Counted from the first letter of the stretch, positions 7,325 through 16,536 are shown. The stretch is DNA of 57,716 nucleotides from GCA-002282575 sp964493995 (GCA_964493995.1 CAZBQD010000009.1:1-57716), one strand, 5' to 3'. Translations and numbers: made by a program. Notes: generated from the letters alone by a model not told the origin.

Positions 7325-9609
7325 GTGAGTAAAGCTTCGCGCTCTGCCGAGTCGGTGGGGTTCTGGTGACAGTCTGAACGAATGAGCAAGGCGCTGCCAT
7401 CCTCGTTAACCTCAACGGTTAAACAGCTTCCTTTGGCCAAATCACCAAATAAAATGACATCGGCTAAGGGGCGTTTCAGTTCCGTTTCAATCACTCGATC
7501 GAGGGGGCGAGCGCCCATTTTCACATCATAACCTTTGTTAGCCAACCAAGCTCTGGCCGCATCGGTTAACTGAAGTTGATAGCCTTTGGCTGCAACCAAC
7601 GCCTCTAGGGCAAAAATAGCCTTATCCACCACTTTGGGCATAATGTCTGCCGAAAGGGGCGAGAAGGGAATGATGGCATCGAGTCGATTACGAAACTCCG
7701 GCTTGAAGGTATTGTCTAAGGCTTTTTGCGACTGATGCGCTAGGCTGTCGGCATCGACAAACCCCAGCGTATTGCGTTGTAGCTGTTCAGCGCCGACATT
7801 GGAAGTCATGATTAAAATGAGATTGCGACAATCGGCGGTACGACCGTTGTTATCAGTCAAGCGTCCGTCATCCATCACTTGTAACAACAGGTTGAAAATA
7901 TCAGGATGGGCTTTTTCGATTTCATCGAGCAAGAGCACGGAATGCGATTGTTTGAGAATGGCTTCCGTTAACAGTCCACCTTTTTCGTAGCCCACATAGC
8001 CAGGCGGCGCGCCAATCAGTCGTGCTACACTATGACTTTCCATGTATTCGGACATATCGAATCGATGCAAGGGAATGCCTAAGTGCTTGGCTAATTGTTT
8101 GGCCAGTTCGGTTTTACCCACCCCGGTTGGACCGGTGAACAGAAAGCTGCCCCAAGGCTTATTGGGCGCTCTCAACCCGGCACGAGCCAGTTTAATGGCA
8201 TCGACCACACGGTGAATGGCGTTATCCTGACCAAAGACCACATGCTGCAGGCTGGCGTTGAGCGCTCGCAATTGTTCACGGTCATCGGTGCTGGAATCGG
8301 TCAGGGGAATGTGCGTTTGCTTGCTCAATAGCTGACGAATATCACTAGCGGTGATGCGTGTTTTGCGTTTGTGCGCGGGTTTGGCGCGCTCTTGCGCACC
8401 GACTTCGTCCACCAGATCAATGGCTTTGTCGGGAAGGTGGCGGTCGGTTAAATAACGAGCCGACAGTTCTGCCGCTGCGGTGAGCGCACTGTGGGTGTAA
8501 TGCACTTGATGATGCTGTTCAAACTGGGTTTTCAATCCTTTGAGAATGCTGACCGTGTCTTGTACGCTGGGTTCAAGCACATCGACTTTTTGAAAACGTC
8601 GGTTGAGTGCCTTGTCTTTAGAAAAGCTCTGACGATATTCTTCAAAAGTAGTCGCTCCGACACATTTGATGGTGCCACGGGCGAGGGCTGGCTTAAGTAA
8701 GTTGGCGGCATCCATCGCGCTGCCTTGCACGCTACCCGCACCAACAATAGTGTGAATTTCATCAATAAAAATGACGGCGTTGGGTATGCGTTCCAGTTGC
8801 GATAAGATGGTTTTGAAACGCTTTTCAAAATCGCCTCGATAACGGGTTCCCGCCAGCAGCGCACCCAAATCAATGCTGTAAATCTGGGCATTGGCCAAGC
8901 CTTCAGGCAGGGTGTTCTGTTCGGCTGCAAAAGCTAAGGCTTCGGCAATCGCTGTTTTACCCACACCCGGTTCACCCACCAAAAGCGGGTTGTTTTTGCG
9001 ACGACGTAATAGAATTTCGCTCACGCGCAACAGTTCACTGTCGCGTCCAATCACGGGGTCTATTTTGCCGGCTTTTACCAGACTGTTTAGGTGAATGGCG
9101 TAGAGTGACAAGGCATCTTCACTGTCATCTTTATCGCTCTTAGACGCTTGGGGTTTGGCTTGTGCAGCCGATTCGTCTTTACGCAAGCCGTGCGCGATAT
9201 AACTGAGCATACTGGCTTTATCAGCGCCGGAGCTTTCTAACAAGGCAACAGCCTGACTGTCACGTTCGCTGTAAAGCGCAGCCAAAATGCCTAACGGGGT
9301 CACTTTTTGTGCAGGTTGCTGTTGTTGACTGTTGAAAATCGCCCGTTCAATCACCCTTTGCAGGGCGATGGTCGGGATGGGTTCTTCATCTTCGGCGTCA
9401 ATCAATTCGTGCTGCACAATCAGATCATCTAATTGTTCATTCAGCTTGTGAATGTCAACCAAACAGGCCGCTAAGGCTTGTTGTACATTTTTTTGTTGCG
9501 TAAGCAGGCGTAGCAAATGCTCTAGCGTCACATAGGCATGTTGCTGAGATTGGGCAAAACCAAACGTATTGGAGAGTAGCGTTTGAACATCTTTATCTAA
9601 CATAGACAT
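7321..9609 (-). CDS. clpA: ATP-dependent Clp protease ATP-binding subunit ClpA
   Basis: 762 residues, the normal ClpA length. The N-domain (about 1-145) binds ClpS. The first AAA+ module has Walker A GEPGVGKT (212-219) and Walker B VIFIDE (279-284). The second has GPTGVGKT (493-500) and VLLLDE. A ClpP-docking loop of the IGL/IGF type is expected in the second module but was not pinned down. ClpA unfolds substrates and threads them into ClpP in the cytoplasm. It follows clpS by 18 bases in the same transcription unit. It converges with batD and shares four bases with it. Confidence 0.97.
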   Translation of the reverse strand: MSMLDKDVQTLLSNTFGFAQSQQHAYVTLEHLLRLLTQQKNVQQALAACLVDIHKLNEQLDDLIVQHELIDAEDEEPIPTIALQRVIERAIFNSQQQQPAQKVTPLGILAALYSERDSQAVALLESSGADKASMLSYIAHGLRKDESAAQAKPQASKSDKDDSEDALSLYAIHLNSLVKAGKIDPVIGRDSELLRVSEILLRRRKNNPLLVGEPGVGKTAIAEALAFAAEQNTLPEGLANAQIYSIDLGALLAGTRYRGDFEKRFKTILSQLERIPNAVIFIDEIHTIVGAGSVQGSAMDAANLLKPALARGTIKCVGATTFEEYRQSFSKDKALNRRFQKVDVLEPSVQDTVSILKGLKTQFEQHHQVHYTHSALTAAAELSARYLTDRHLPDKAIDLVDEVGAQERAKPAHKRKTRITASDIRQLLSKQTHIPLTDSSTDDREQLRALNASLQHVVFGQDNAIHRVVDAIKLARAGLRAPNKPWGSFLFTGPTGVGKTELAKQLAKHLGIPLHRFDMSEYMESHSVARLIGAPPGYVGYEKGGLLTEAILKQSHSVLLLDEIEKAHPDIFNLLLQVMDDGRLTDNNGRTADCRNLILIMTSNVGAEQLQRNTLGFVDADSLAHQSQKALDNTFKPEFRNRLDAIIPFSPLSADIMPKVVDKAIFALEALVAAKGYQLQLTDAARAWLANKGYDVKMGARPLDRVIETELKRPLADVILFGDLAKGSCLTVEVNEDGSALLIRSDCHQNPTDSAEREALLT

Positions 9610-9627
9610 AATGGACTCTCTTCTGGT

Positions 9628-9936
9628 TTATGAACGCTCAGGTTGCAGGTTTGCCAACAAGGGGTAACCTTCTGCGCGGGCGCGTTGCTGGACTTGGTTC
9701 ACTTTCGTTTCCGCAATTTCTTTGTAGTAGGTTCCACAAATGGCACTGCCTTCATGATGAATTTGTAACATAATTTCGGTGGCTTGTTCAACTGGGTGAC
9801 GAAAATAGCGCATTAATAAATCGATGACAAAATCCATCGGCGTGAAGTCATCATTATGCAAAATGACATCGTAGCGACGTGGCGGCTGATAGTGGAGTTG
9901 TTCCAGTAATTCGGTGGCTAAATCGGATAAGGACAT
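9628..9936 (-). CDS. clpS: ATP-dependent Clp protease adaptor ClpS
   Basis: A 102-residue adaptor that delivers N-end-rule substrates to ClpA. The signature YDVILHNDDFTPMDFV (about residues 22-37) and the later HHEGSAICGTY segment are typical; the Asn-Asp-Asp and His residues shape the N-degron pocket. I used ATG 9936; TTG 9948 would add four residues. It sits directly before clpA and 27 bases after a DnaJ-like gene. Confidence 0.95.
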   Translation of the reverse strand: MSLSDLATELLEQLHYQPPRRYDVILHNDDFTPMDFVIDLLMRYFRHPVEQATEIMLQIHHEGSAICGTYYKEIAETKVNQVQQRARAEGYPLLANLQPERS

Positions 9937-9963
9937 AACAATGTGCAAACTCGTGTAGTGGGG

Positions 9964-10758
9964 TTATTCTAGCGTGACCTTGGCGTACAAGTGACCGCCT
10001 GGCTGATGACGATCGGCAGGGAGTCCTTTGTGCTTAAAGCGAATGTAACTGCCTTCTTTAACCTGTTTGGCAATATTCACGTTGAACAGTCCTGAAGGGG
10101 TGTCGTAATACATGGATCCGCCTGTTGCCCACAAGCTACGAGGCACTTTAATGAGCATGTAAAGGTCGCCGCCACGAATTTTGAAAGGGGCATGATGGGT
10201 GAGTTTGAATGAAACAATATAATCACCCGCTGGTCCGCCAAACAAACCGGGAAAGCCTTTACCGGCAAAACGAAACTCCTTGTTGCTCAAGGCGCTACTA
10301 TCAAAGGGCAAGCGCGTATTCAGACTCGGCACTAAAAAAGACCCTTCGCGTAGTAGTCGAAAAGCATATTTGAGTGTCAGCGGATACACCATATTGCGAT
10401 CACGTCCACGCCCAGCTTGTGGTGTCCAGTGGTCGAATTGAGCGGATTGACGATTTCGTGTCTGGGCAAAGCCGGCGCTGCCATGATGATGTCCCTGCTG
10501 ACGCTGTTGTTGTGCTTGCTGTGCCGCTTGCGCTAGCGACTGCACGGCCGAATCGTAGGCTTGTCGATGCCGACTGAGCACTTCGTAAGCCTCGGATACT
10601 TCCTGAAAACGACTGGTTGCCAGCGGATGGGTGCTGACATCGGGATGATACTGTTTCGCCAGCTTGCGAAAAGCGGCTTTAATGGCCGACAACTCGCAAG
10701 CCTGAGCGACGCCCAACACCGAATAATAGTCTTTTTCTGCATCAAATAGGTTCATCAT
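9964..10758 (-). CDS. DnaJ-class co-chaperone, CbpA-like
   Basis: 264 residues. An N-terminal J domain (about 9-72) carries HPD at 38-40, the triad that stimulates DnaK. A Gln/His-rich linker (about 75-95) replaces the usual Gly/Phe region. The C-terminal part (about 120-264) resembles the substrate-binding domains of DnaJ/CbpA, with no CxxCxGxG zinc repeats. This pattern fits type II J proteins such as CbpA. It precedes clpS and clpA on the same strand, so a proteostasis cluster is suggested. An ATG at 10755 is an alternative start, one codon later. Confidence 0.82.
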   Translation of the reverse strand: MMNLFDAEKDYYSVLGVAQACELSAIKAAFRKLAKQYHPDVSTHPLATSRFQEVSEAYEVLSRHRQAYDSAVQSLAQAAQQAQQQRQQGHHHGSAGFAQTRNRQSAQFDHWTPQAGRGRDRNMVYPLTLKYAFRLLREGSFLVPSLNTRLPFDSSALSNKEFRFAGKGFPGLFGGPAGDYIVSFKLTHHAPFKIRGGDLYMLIKVPRSLWATGGSMYYDTPSGLFNVNIAKQVKEGSYIRFKHKGLPADRHQPGGHLYAKVTLE

Positions 10759-10797
10759 CTAGGGCACCGACACTTAATATGACATGTGAATCAGTTT

Positions 10798-10826
10798 GCC
10801 TGTTTCAGTTGGCAACTCAAACAGGC
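10798..10826. other. Strong hairpin between icd and the cbpA-like gene
   Basis: GCCTGTTTCAGTTG is followed after one base by CAACTCAAACAGGC; 13 of 14 positions pair. No T-run follows on either strand, so it is not a plain intrinsic terminator. It lies 3' of icd and 40 bases before the cbpA-like start, and may stabilise or process the transcript. Confidence 0.5.
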
Positions 10827-10849
10827 GACTTCTTTCCACTATGCAATGC

Positions 10850-13084
10850 TTATGCCAACTGCGCCAAAATACGATTGAAGGTAGCGCTAGGGCGCATGGC
10901 TTCATTCAAACGCGCAAAATTAGCATGGTAATAGCCACCCAAGTCTTGCGCTTTACCTTGTGCCGCTGCCAACTCGGCGACAATGACCGATTCCTGTTCC
11001 GCCAAGGCTTGTGCAATCGGAGCAAATTTCAGTGCTAACTCACTGTCTTGGCTCTGCTGCGCTAAGGCTTCACACCAGTAAAGGGCAAGGTAAAAATGAC
11101 TGCCACGATTGTCTAGCTGACCCAGTTTACGACCTGGTGATTTATCTTCATCTAAAAAGCGACCATTGGCCTGATTCAAGCAATCGGCCATAACAGCAAT
11201 ACGAGCATCGTTCGATTTATGCGCTAAGTCTTCCAGTGAAACCGCAATGGCTAAGAATTCCCCTAAAGAATCCCAACGTAAGAAACCTTCTTCGGCAAAT
11301 TGCTGCACATGTTTAGGGGCAGAACCACCTGCACCTGTTTCAAATAAGCCACCACCGGCCAGTAACGGGACAATCGACAACATTTTGGCACTGGTGCCCA
11401 ATTCTAAAATGGGGAAGAGATCAGTTAGGTAGTCCCGTAATACGTTACCAGTGACCGAAATGGTATCGAGTCCCGCTTTAGCACGCTCAAGACTCAGGCG
11501 TACCGCCGCTCTGGGGTCTAGAATCTGAATGTCCAGTCCTTGTGTGTCGTGTTGGCTTAAGTACTGACGCACCAAACTAATGAGGTGCGCATCGTGCGCG
11601 CGCAGGGGGTCTAACCAGAAAATAGCCGGTGTTTGCGTTAAACGCGCACGCGTCACCGCCAGTTTCACCCAGTCTTGCACGGCAATATCTTTAGTTTGAC
11701 ACATACGCCAAATATCACCGCTTTCAACACGGTGTTGCATTAAGATGTGTTGCGTGTTGATATCGACCACGCGCACTGTGCCTGCCGTGCTCATTTCAAA
11801 AGTTTTGTTATGCGAGCCGTATTCTTCCGCCGCTTGCGCCATCAGTCCCACATTGGGCACCGTGCCCATGGTGGCAGGGTCGAAAGCACCATGCGTCTTA
11901 CAGAACTCAATGGTTTCGGCATAAACACCGGCGTAGCAACGATCAGGAATCATAAACAGCGTATCTTGTTGCTGACCTTGCGCATTCCACATTTGTCCTG
12001 AACTGCGAATGGCGGCAGGCATGGAAGCATCGACGATTACATGGCTGGGTACGTGGAAGTTGGTGATGCCTTTGTCAGAATCGACCATAGCAACCTTGGC
12101 CTGGGTTTCATAACAAGCCGCCAAATCCGCTTCAATGGTCTCGCGTTCTGCTTCGGGCAAGCTGGCAATTTTGGCATAAACATCGCCGATACCGTTATTT
12201 AGGTTAACGCCGAGTGTTTGCAGTGTCGCTTGATGTTTTTCTAGCGCTGGCGCGTAAAACACCGATACCGCATGACCAAACATGATGGGATCAGAAACCT
12301 TCATCATGGTTGCTTTTAAGTGTAAGGATAACAACAAGTTTTGACTTTTGGCAACTTGGGTTTGTGTTTGATAAAACTGACGCAAGGCCTTCACCGACAT
12401 CACGGAAGCATCAATGATTTCTTTAGCTTGCAGGGAAAGCTTGTCCTTCAGGATGGTGATGTTACCTGCCGCATCCACATGCTCAATGCGCACTTGAGTC
12501 GCTGCAGCCATGACGCGAGATTGTTCGCTACCATAAAAGTCACCCTCATTCATGTGTGCGACATGAGAATGCGACTGAGCTGACCAAGCTCCCATGCTGT
12601 GTGGATGTTTCTTCGCATAAGCCTTGACTGGGCCGGCAACGCGACGATCGGAATTGCCTTCACGCAACACGGGATTAACGGCACTGCCTAACACCTTGGC
12701 ATAGCGTTCTTTAATGGCTTTTTCTGCATCATTACTGGGTTGGGCAGGATAGTCGGGCAGCGCATAGCCTTGGGCTTGCAATTCTCTAATCGCGGCGATC
12801 AGTTGAGGCACTGAAGCGCTGATATTCGGTAGTTTGATGATGTTGGCTTCTGGGCGGGTACAGAGCTTGCCCAGCTCCTGCAAGTCATCGGCTTTTTGCT
12901 GTTCGACGGTGAGAAAGTCGGGAAAGTTAGCCAAAATGCGCGCGGCGAGGGAAATGTCTTTGGTGCGAATGCGAACGCCTGCTTGGCTGGTGATGGCTTG
13001 AACAATCGGGAGGAGCGAATGGGTCGCTAGCGCTGGCGCTTCATCAGTGTAGGTGTAAATAATTTCGTTGGAAGCGGTGGTCAT
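10850..13084 (-). CDS. icd: Isocitrate dehydrogenase (NADP+), monomeric type
   Basis: A 744-residue enzyme of the monomeric isocitrate dehydrogenase family (Azotobacter/Corynebacterium type), unrelated in length to the 416-residue dimeric enzyme of E. coli. It decarboxylates isocitrate to 2-oxoglutarate in the TCA cycle and makes NADPH. Recognisable segments are the N-terminal YTYTDEAPALATHSLLPI, then LREGNSDRRVAGPVKAYAKK (about 140-160) and the HSMGAWS stretch, which contribute to the isocitrate and metal site. ATG 13084 was chosen because AGGT lies seven bases upstream; TTG 13090 would add two residues. It appears to be a single-gene unit with a hairpin after it. Confidence 0.96.
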   Translation of the reverse strand: MTTASNEIIYTYTDEAPALATHSLLPIVQAITSQAGVRIRTKDISLAARILANFPDFLTVEQQKADDLQELGKLCTRPEANIIKLPNISASVPQLIAAIRELQAQGYALPDYPAQPSNDAEKAIKERYAKVLGSAVNPVLREGNSDRRVAGPVKAYAKKHPHSMGAWSAQSHSHVAHMNEGDFYGSEQSRVMAAATQVRIEHVDAAGNITILKDKLSLQAKEIIDASVMSVKALRQFYQTQTQVAKSQNLLLSLHLKATMMKVSDPIMFGHAVSVFYAPALEKHQATLQTLGVNLNNGIGDVYAKIASLPEAERETIEADLAACYETQAKVAMVDSDKGITNFHVPSHVIVDASMPAAIRSSGQMWNAQGQQQDTLFMIPDRCYAGVYAETIEFCKTHGAFDPATMGTVPNVGLMAQAAEEYGSHNKTFEMSTAGTVRVVDINTQHILMQHRVESGDIWRMCQTKDIAVQDWVKLAVTRARLTQTPAIFWLDPLRAHDAHLISLVRQYLSQHDTQGLDIQILDPRAAVRLSLERAKAGLDTISVTGNVLRDYLTDLFPILELGTSAKMLSIVPLLAGGGLFETGAGGSAPKHVQQFAEEGFLRWDSLGEFLAIAVSLEDLAHKSNDARIAVMADCLNQANGRFLDEDKSPGRKLGQLDNRGSHFYLALYWCEALAQQSQDSELALKFAPIAQALAEQESVIVAELAAAQGKAQDLGGYYHANFARLNEAMRPSATFNRILAQLA

Positions 13085-13105
13085 AATCAATACCTAACTA
13101 AAAAA

Positions 13106-13549
13106 CTAAGAATGAGTGTGTAAATCTTGGGTTAAGGTTTGTAAACAATTCAGATAAGCCATTTCGTCTGGCATAGCCTGATTTCGTTGCGCTTGCCAAA
13201 GAGCTTGCCCTAAGCACTCCATCATCTGATGTTCTGCCTCTAACACGCCCTGCGTCGATTGGCAGAGTAGATGATAGCAGCGGGCAATGCCAGCGGGGCG
13301 GTCGGTGGCAATTTGTTCGCGCAAGGCAAGGTGCATGCCCATGTGTAAAAAGGGGTTGGTGTCGCCCGATTCGACCGCCCAATCGCGATAGCTAGCGTTG
13401 TCGGCCAAAACCTCTGGTTGATATTCGGGATGCTCGGCAATCACTTGCACCACTTGCTGTTCTAAGGTGCTCAGCGCTTGTCCCTGTTGATGTTTTTGCC
13501 AGCTGTTTTTATAAAACTCTCGCAGACTGTTTCTGTCCGAACCAAACAC
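13106..13549 (-). CDS. DUF1841 family protein
   Basis: A 147-residue protein of the DUF1841 family, whose function is unknown. The family start FGSDRN and the conserved core NPFLHMGMHLALREQIATDRPAGI (split here: NPFLHMGMHLALRE, then QIATDRPAGI) are clear. I chose GTG 13549, which gives the usual family N-terminus, begins two bases after the previous stop and has GTGGA upstream. A longer frame to 13579 would overlap the neighbouring gene. It lies 21 bases ahead of icd and may be co-transcribed with it. Confidence 0.8.
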   Translation of the reverse strand: MFGSDRNSLREFYKNSWQKHQQGQALSTLEQQVVQVIAEHPEYQPEVLADNASYRDWAVESGDTNPFLHMGMHLALREQIATDRPAGIARCYHLLCQSTQGVLEAEHQMMECLGQALWQAQRNQAMPDEMAYLNCLQTLTQDLHTHS

Positions 13550-13551
13550 CG

Positions 13552-13830
13552 TTAAAGTCCACCCATGCTGTCGTTCCAAAAGCTACCGAACATGAGTCCA
13601 AAAAACAGGCTAACAGCAAAGAGACCATACCACTGTTTTTTGTGCTCGTGGCTTAACCCCATTAACCAACGGCTCAGGCGTCCTTCACTGTGATCGGCAT
13701 TATGAAAAAAGAAAATCAACAACCCGGTAATCGCCGACAGGGCAACTAGGTTGGCCAATAAATTCGTACCCAGCCAAATTCCCACGCCAATGGTCAATAG
13801 CATGCCAATAAAAATGCCGAAAACCAGCAT
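13552..13830 (-). CDS. Small three-helix membrane protein of unknown function
   Basis: 92 residues with three predicted membrane helices (about 1-20, 24-43 and 66-86) joined by a charged loop (about 44-63: His, Asp, Glu, Arg, Lys). I do not recognise a family. It ends two bases before the DUF1841 start, so the two are probably translated together. The composition is like that of small inner-membrane proteins. No metal or redox motif is visible. Confidence 0.68.
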   Translation of the reverse strand: MLVFGIFIGMLLTIGVGIWLGTNLLANLVALSAITGLLIFFFHNADHSEGRLSRWLMGLSHEHKKQWYGLFAVSLFFGLMFGSFWNDSMGGL

Positions 13831-13881
13831 CGAAGCACTCCATTATGTCTGTTCATTAACAATCACATCATTGTAACTGTT

Positions 13882-14484
13882 TTAAGTCGTTTTGTTGCTA
13901 TTTTCTGCGGGGTTTGAGGGTAAGGTCGATTGCAAGTCAGCAATTTGTAACCAAGACTCTAACCAAAACTGTTGAAAATAGTGGGCAGTAATGTCTAGCG
14001 CTTGCAACACCGGCAGCTTGGTTTGTTGTTGTTCAAGTTCTTGACGAAAGTGTTGCCAGGTCGCCGCCCAAGTCAGCGTGATACGATCAATGGTTTCAAT
14101 AGGCAGTTGTTTGAATTTGTGAATGAGACAACCACTGTAGGCTAGGGCGAGGCTATTCATCACTTTGGCGGTGATTTCAGGGTGCCAATGATCGGGTTCG
14201 GGAGGGGATTGTCGAATGGGAAAGTTACCAAACTCTTGCGCTAGGGCTTGCTGCCATTGACGATAGAAATGCTTTAACCAGGGTTGATAATCAACCAGGG
14301 TTTTCAGCTCCACCACTTCGGATGATTTTTCATGATCTAAAGGCAATTCTTCAGTGGCACGACTGGCACTCGCTGGGTCTAATTCGAACACCGGAATCAT
14401 CAGCGTTGGTAATTGCTGACGAATGTGTTGCGCCAAATTGTGATAGTGCATGGACGGGTTTAGGGCGATTTGATTGAGAATCAT
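13882..14484 (-). CDS. Hypothetical protein
   Basis: A 200-residue soluble protein that I do not recognise. ATG 14484 is fixed by a strong GGAGG seven bases upstream; an upstream extension to 14505 would include that ribosome site. It is rich in Gln, Leu and Trp, mostly helical in appearance, and contains the pair PEPDHWHPEI (about 100-110) and a Trp-rich C-terminal half. There is no signal peptide. It follows a terminator for phoH and precedes the three-helix membrane protein by 51 bases. Confidence 0.72.
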   Translation of the reverse strand: MILNQIALNPSMHYHNLAQHIRQQLPTLMIPVFELDPASASRATEELPLDHEKSSEVVELKTLVDYQPWLKHFYRQWQQALAQEFGNFPIRQSPPEPDHWHPEITAKVMNSLALAYSGCLIHKFKQLPIETIDRITLTWAATWQHFRQELEQQQTKLPVLQALDITAHYFQQFWLESWLQIADLQSTLPSNPAENSNKTT

Positions 14485-14503
14485 GCTATCACCTCCAACA
14501 ACC

Positions 14504-14556
14504 AAAAAAACTTAGGAAGTCTGAATCAAAAACGAAGTGGATGATTCAGATCTTCC
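14504..14556 (-). terminator. Intrinsic terminator after the phoH-like gene
   Basis: On the minus strand GGAAGATCTGAATC (14556-14543) pairs with GATTCAGACTTCC (14527-14515) with a single bulged A. Four bases later comes a run of seven T (14510-14504). The hairpin follows the phoH-like stop by about 35 bases. Confidence 0.75.
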
Positions 14557-14591
14557 TTGACATCAAGCGACGGGAAAGTTATTGACCTTCT

Positions 14592-16040
14592 CTACATGAC
14601 TTGCTGTGCAAAGTCAGCCAATCTAGAACGCTCACCACGCTGTAAAGTGATGTGCGCATTGTGCTGCCATCCCTTAAAGTGATCGACCACAAAGGTTAAA
14701 CCTGAAGTGGTTTCGCTCAAATAGGGCGAATCGATTTGCGCGATGTTACCAATGCACACCATTTTCGTTCCTGGGCCGGCACGGGTAATGAGGGTTTTCA
14801 TTTGTTTCGGTGTGAGGTTCTGCGCTTCATCGATAATAATGAATTTATTGAGGAAAGTACGACCTCGCATAAAGTTCATCGATTTAATTTTGATGCGTTG
14901 CTTAATGATTTCTTGTGTTGTGTTAGTTTGCCATTTGGCGGCACCTTCTTCCGGTTGCGTTAACACTTCCAAGTTGTCCATCAAGGCTCCCATCCAGGGT
15001 GCCATTTTTTCTTCTTCTGTGCCGGGTAAAAAGCCGATGTCTTCACCAATCGGAATGGTGGCGCGTGTCATGATGATTTCATTGTAGCGTTTATCATCGA
15101 TGGTTTGCGCCAAACCCGCTGCTAGGGCGAGTAGAGTCTTACCCGTACCGGCCGGACCGAGCAGGGTCACGATATCGATGTCGGGGTCCATTAAAAAGTT
15201 AAGGGCAAAGTTTTGTTCACGGTTGCGTGCATGAATGCCCCAGACGCCCTGATGATTGGTGCGATAATCTCGTGGAAAACGCAACACACTGCTGTTGCCA
15301 TCGAGACGGTCAACGATGGCAGAAAAACCATGTTCGTCCGCGGTATGCAAACACTCATTGGCAACCCAAGGATTGTCTGTGGGTGTTTCGATTCGGTAGT
15401 AGGTATGGCTGCCTTCTTGCCATGAGGTGAGGGCTTCGCCATTTGCTTCAAAATAATCATCGGGCAATTCACGCATGCCGGTGTAGAGTAGGTCACTGTC
15501 TTCGACCACGCTGTCATTAAAATAGTCTTCAGCATGCAAACCAACGGCCGACGCCTTAATGCGCATGTTAATGTCTTTAGTGACGAGGGTAACATGCGTT
15601 TTAGGGTCAAGTTGTTGCAGCGCTAAGCCACATTTCAGAATGGTATTGTCCGCTTTGTGCGTGGGAAAAATTTCGTTGAGGTTAAAGTCGAGCGGACGTG
15701 TTTCAAAATACAATTTCCCCGGATTGCCTTTGCGCCCCTTGCCAACCGGCTTGTTTTTACCCACGCCCATGTTGGCAATTTTAGCCAGTGGCAGGCCTTT
15801 TTCGATTTCAGCAGCGCTGGCGCTGCCAATCAGTTGATCTAATAAACGATTGGTTTCACGAACATTGCGAGCGATTTCTGAAATCCCTTTTTTATTGGCG
15901 TCCAGCTCTTCTAACACCACCATAGGGATAAATAAATCGTGCTCATCGAAAGCAAACAAAGCCATCGGATCGTGCATTAACACATTAGTGTCGATGACAA
16001 ACAGGCGTTGACCGGGAATGTGGGTACGGTTGGCAATCAT
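14592..16040 (-). CDS. PIN domain-PhoH ATPase fusion (PhoH2 type)
   Basis: 482 residues. An N-terminal PIN nuclease domain (about 12-180) begins FVIDTNVLMHD with Asp 17 as a likely metal ligand. A PhoH-type P-loop domain (about 270-482) has Walker A GPAGTGKT (295-302) and a Walker B FIIIDEAQNLT. This architecture is that of PhoH2, an ATP-dependent RNA helicase and ribonuclease in mycobacteria; many proteobacteria carry a homologue of unknown target. It stands alone between bcp (25 bases upstream) and a terminator. Confidence 0.9.
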   Translation of the reverse strand: MIANRTHIPGQRLFVIDTNVLMHDPMALFAFDEHDLFIPMVVLEELDANKKGISEIARNVRETNRLLDQLIGSASAAEIEKGLPLAKIANMGVGKNKPVGKGRKGNPGKLYFETRPLDFNLNEIFPTHKADNTILKCGLALQQLDPKTHVTLVTKDINMRIKASAVGLHAEDYFNDSVVEDSDLLYTGMRELPDDYFEANGEALTSWQEGSHTYYRIETPTDNPWVANECLHTADEHGFSAIVDRLDGNSSVLRFPRDYRTNHQGVWGIHARNREQNFALNFLMDPDIDIVTLLGPAGTGKTLLALAAGLAQTIDDKRYNEIIMTRATIPIGEDIGFLPGTEEEKMAPWMGALMDNLEVLTQPEEGAAKWQTNTTQEIIKQRIKIKSMNFMRGRTFLNKFIIIDEAQNLTPKQMKTLITRAGPGTKMVCIGNIAQIDSPYLSETTSGLTFVVDHFKGWQHNAHITLQRGERSRLADFAQQVM

Positions 16041-16065
16041 CGCATCGCTCCTTGGTGTTTGAATG

Positions 16066-16536
16066 TTAGGCCATCAATTCTTTCAGCTTGGCCAGCACTG
16101 CCGGTACATGCTCCGGCACGCTCACTTTGCGCCATTCGTGGCGAATCACGCCTTCGGGGTCAATCAAAAAGGTACTACGCTCAATACCGATGTATTTTTT
16201 GCCGTAGTTGGTTTTTTCTTTCAGCACCGAAAACAACTGACATAAGTGTTCATCAGTATCACAAATTAAGGGAAAGGTTAGGTTAAATTTGTGCGAAAAC
16301 TTCTCGTGCGATTTCATGTCATCGCGTGACACGCCAATCACCGCTGCCGATAAGGCTTGAAAGTCAGTTAAGCTTTCTTGAAAAGCCAGGCTTTCTTGCG
16401 TGCAACCCGGCGTATCGTCGCGCGGATAAAAATAGAGTACTGTCCAATGCCCCTTAAAATCATCTTGAGTGAGGGTTTGTTCCGGGTAAGCAGAAGCAGA
16501 AAAAGCGGGTAGGGCTTGATTGAGCGCAAGGGTCAT
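16066..16536 (-). CDS. bcp: Peroxiredoxin, Bcp/PrxQ type
   Basis: A 156-residue thiol peroxidase that reduces hydroperoxides in the cytoplasm. The peroxidatic Cys is C45 in DTPGCTQES. The resolving cysteine found five residues later in E. coli Bcp is missing (position 50 is leucine), so this looks like a variant that uses another thiol or an external one. Other family marks are YFYPRDDTPGCT and the Arg in the GVSRD segment. The start ATG at 16536 has GGAG nine bases upstream. The neighbour phoH follows on the same strand. Confidence 0.92.
   Translation of the reverse strand: MTLALNQALPAFSASAYPEQTLTQDDFKGHWTVLYFYPRDDTPGCTQESLAFQESLTDFQALSAAVIGVSRDDMKSHEKFSHKFNLTFPLICDTDEHLCQLFSVLKEKTNYGKKYIGIERSTFLIDPEGVIRHEWRKVSVPEHVPAVLAKLKELMA

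Noticed and set aside
8600..9100. Frameshift in clpA suggested by a long frame at 8532-8930
   Set aside because: The main frame is continuous with both AAA+ modules intact; the other is an overlapping shadow.
13550..13579. Longer DUF1841 start at 13579
   Set aside because: It overlaps the preceding gene by 28 bases and the family begins at the FGSDRN segment. GTG 13549 fits better.
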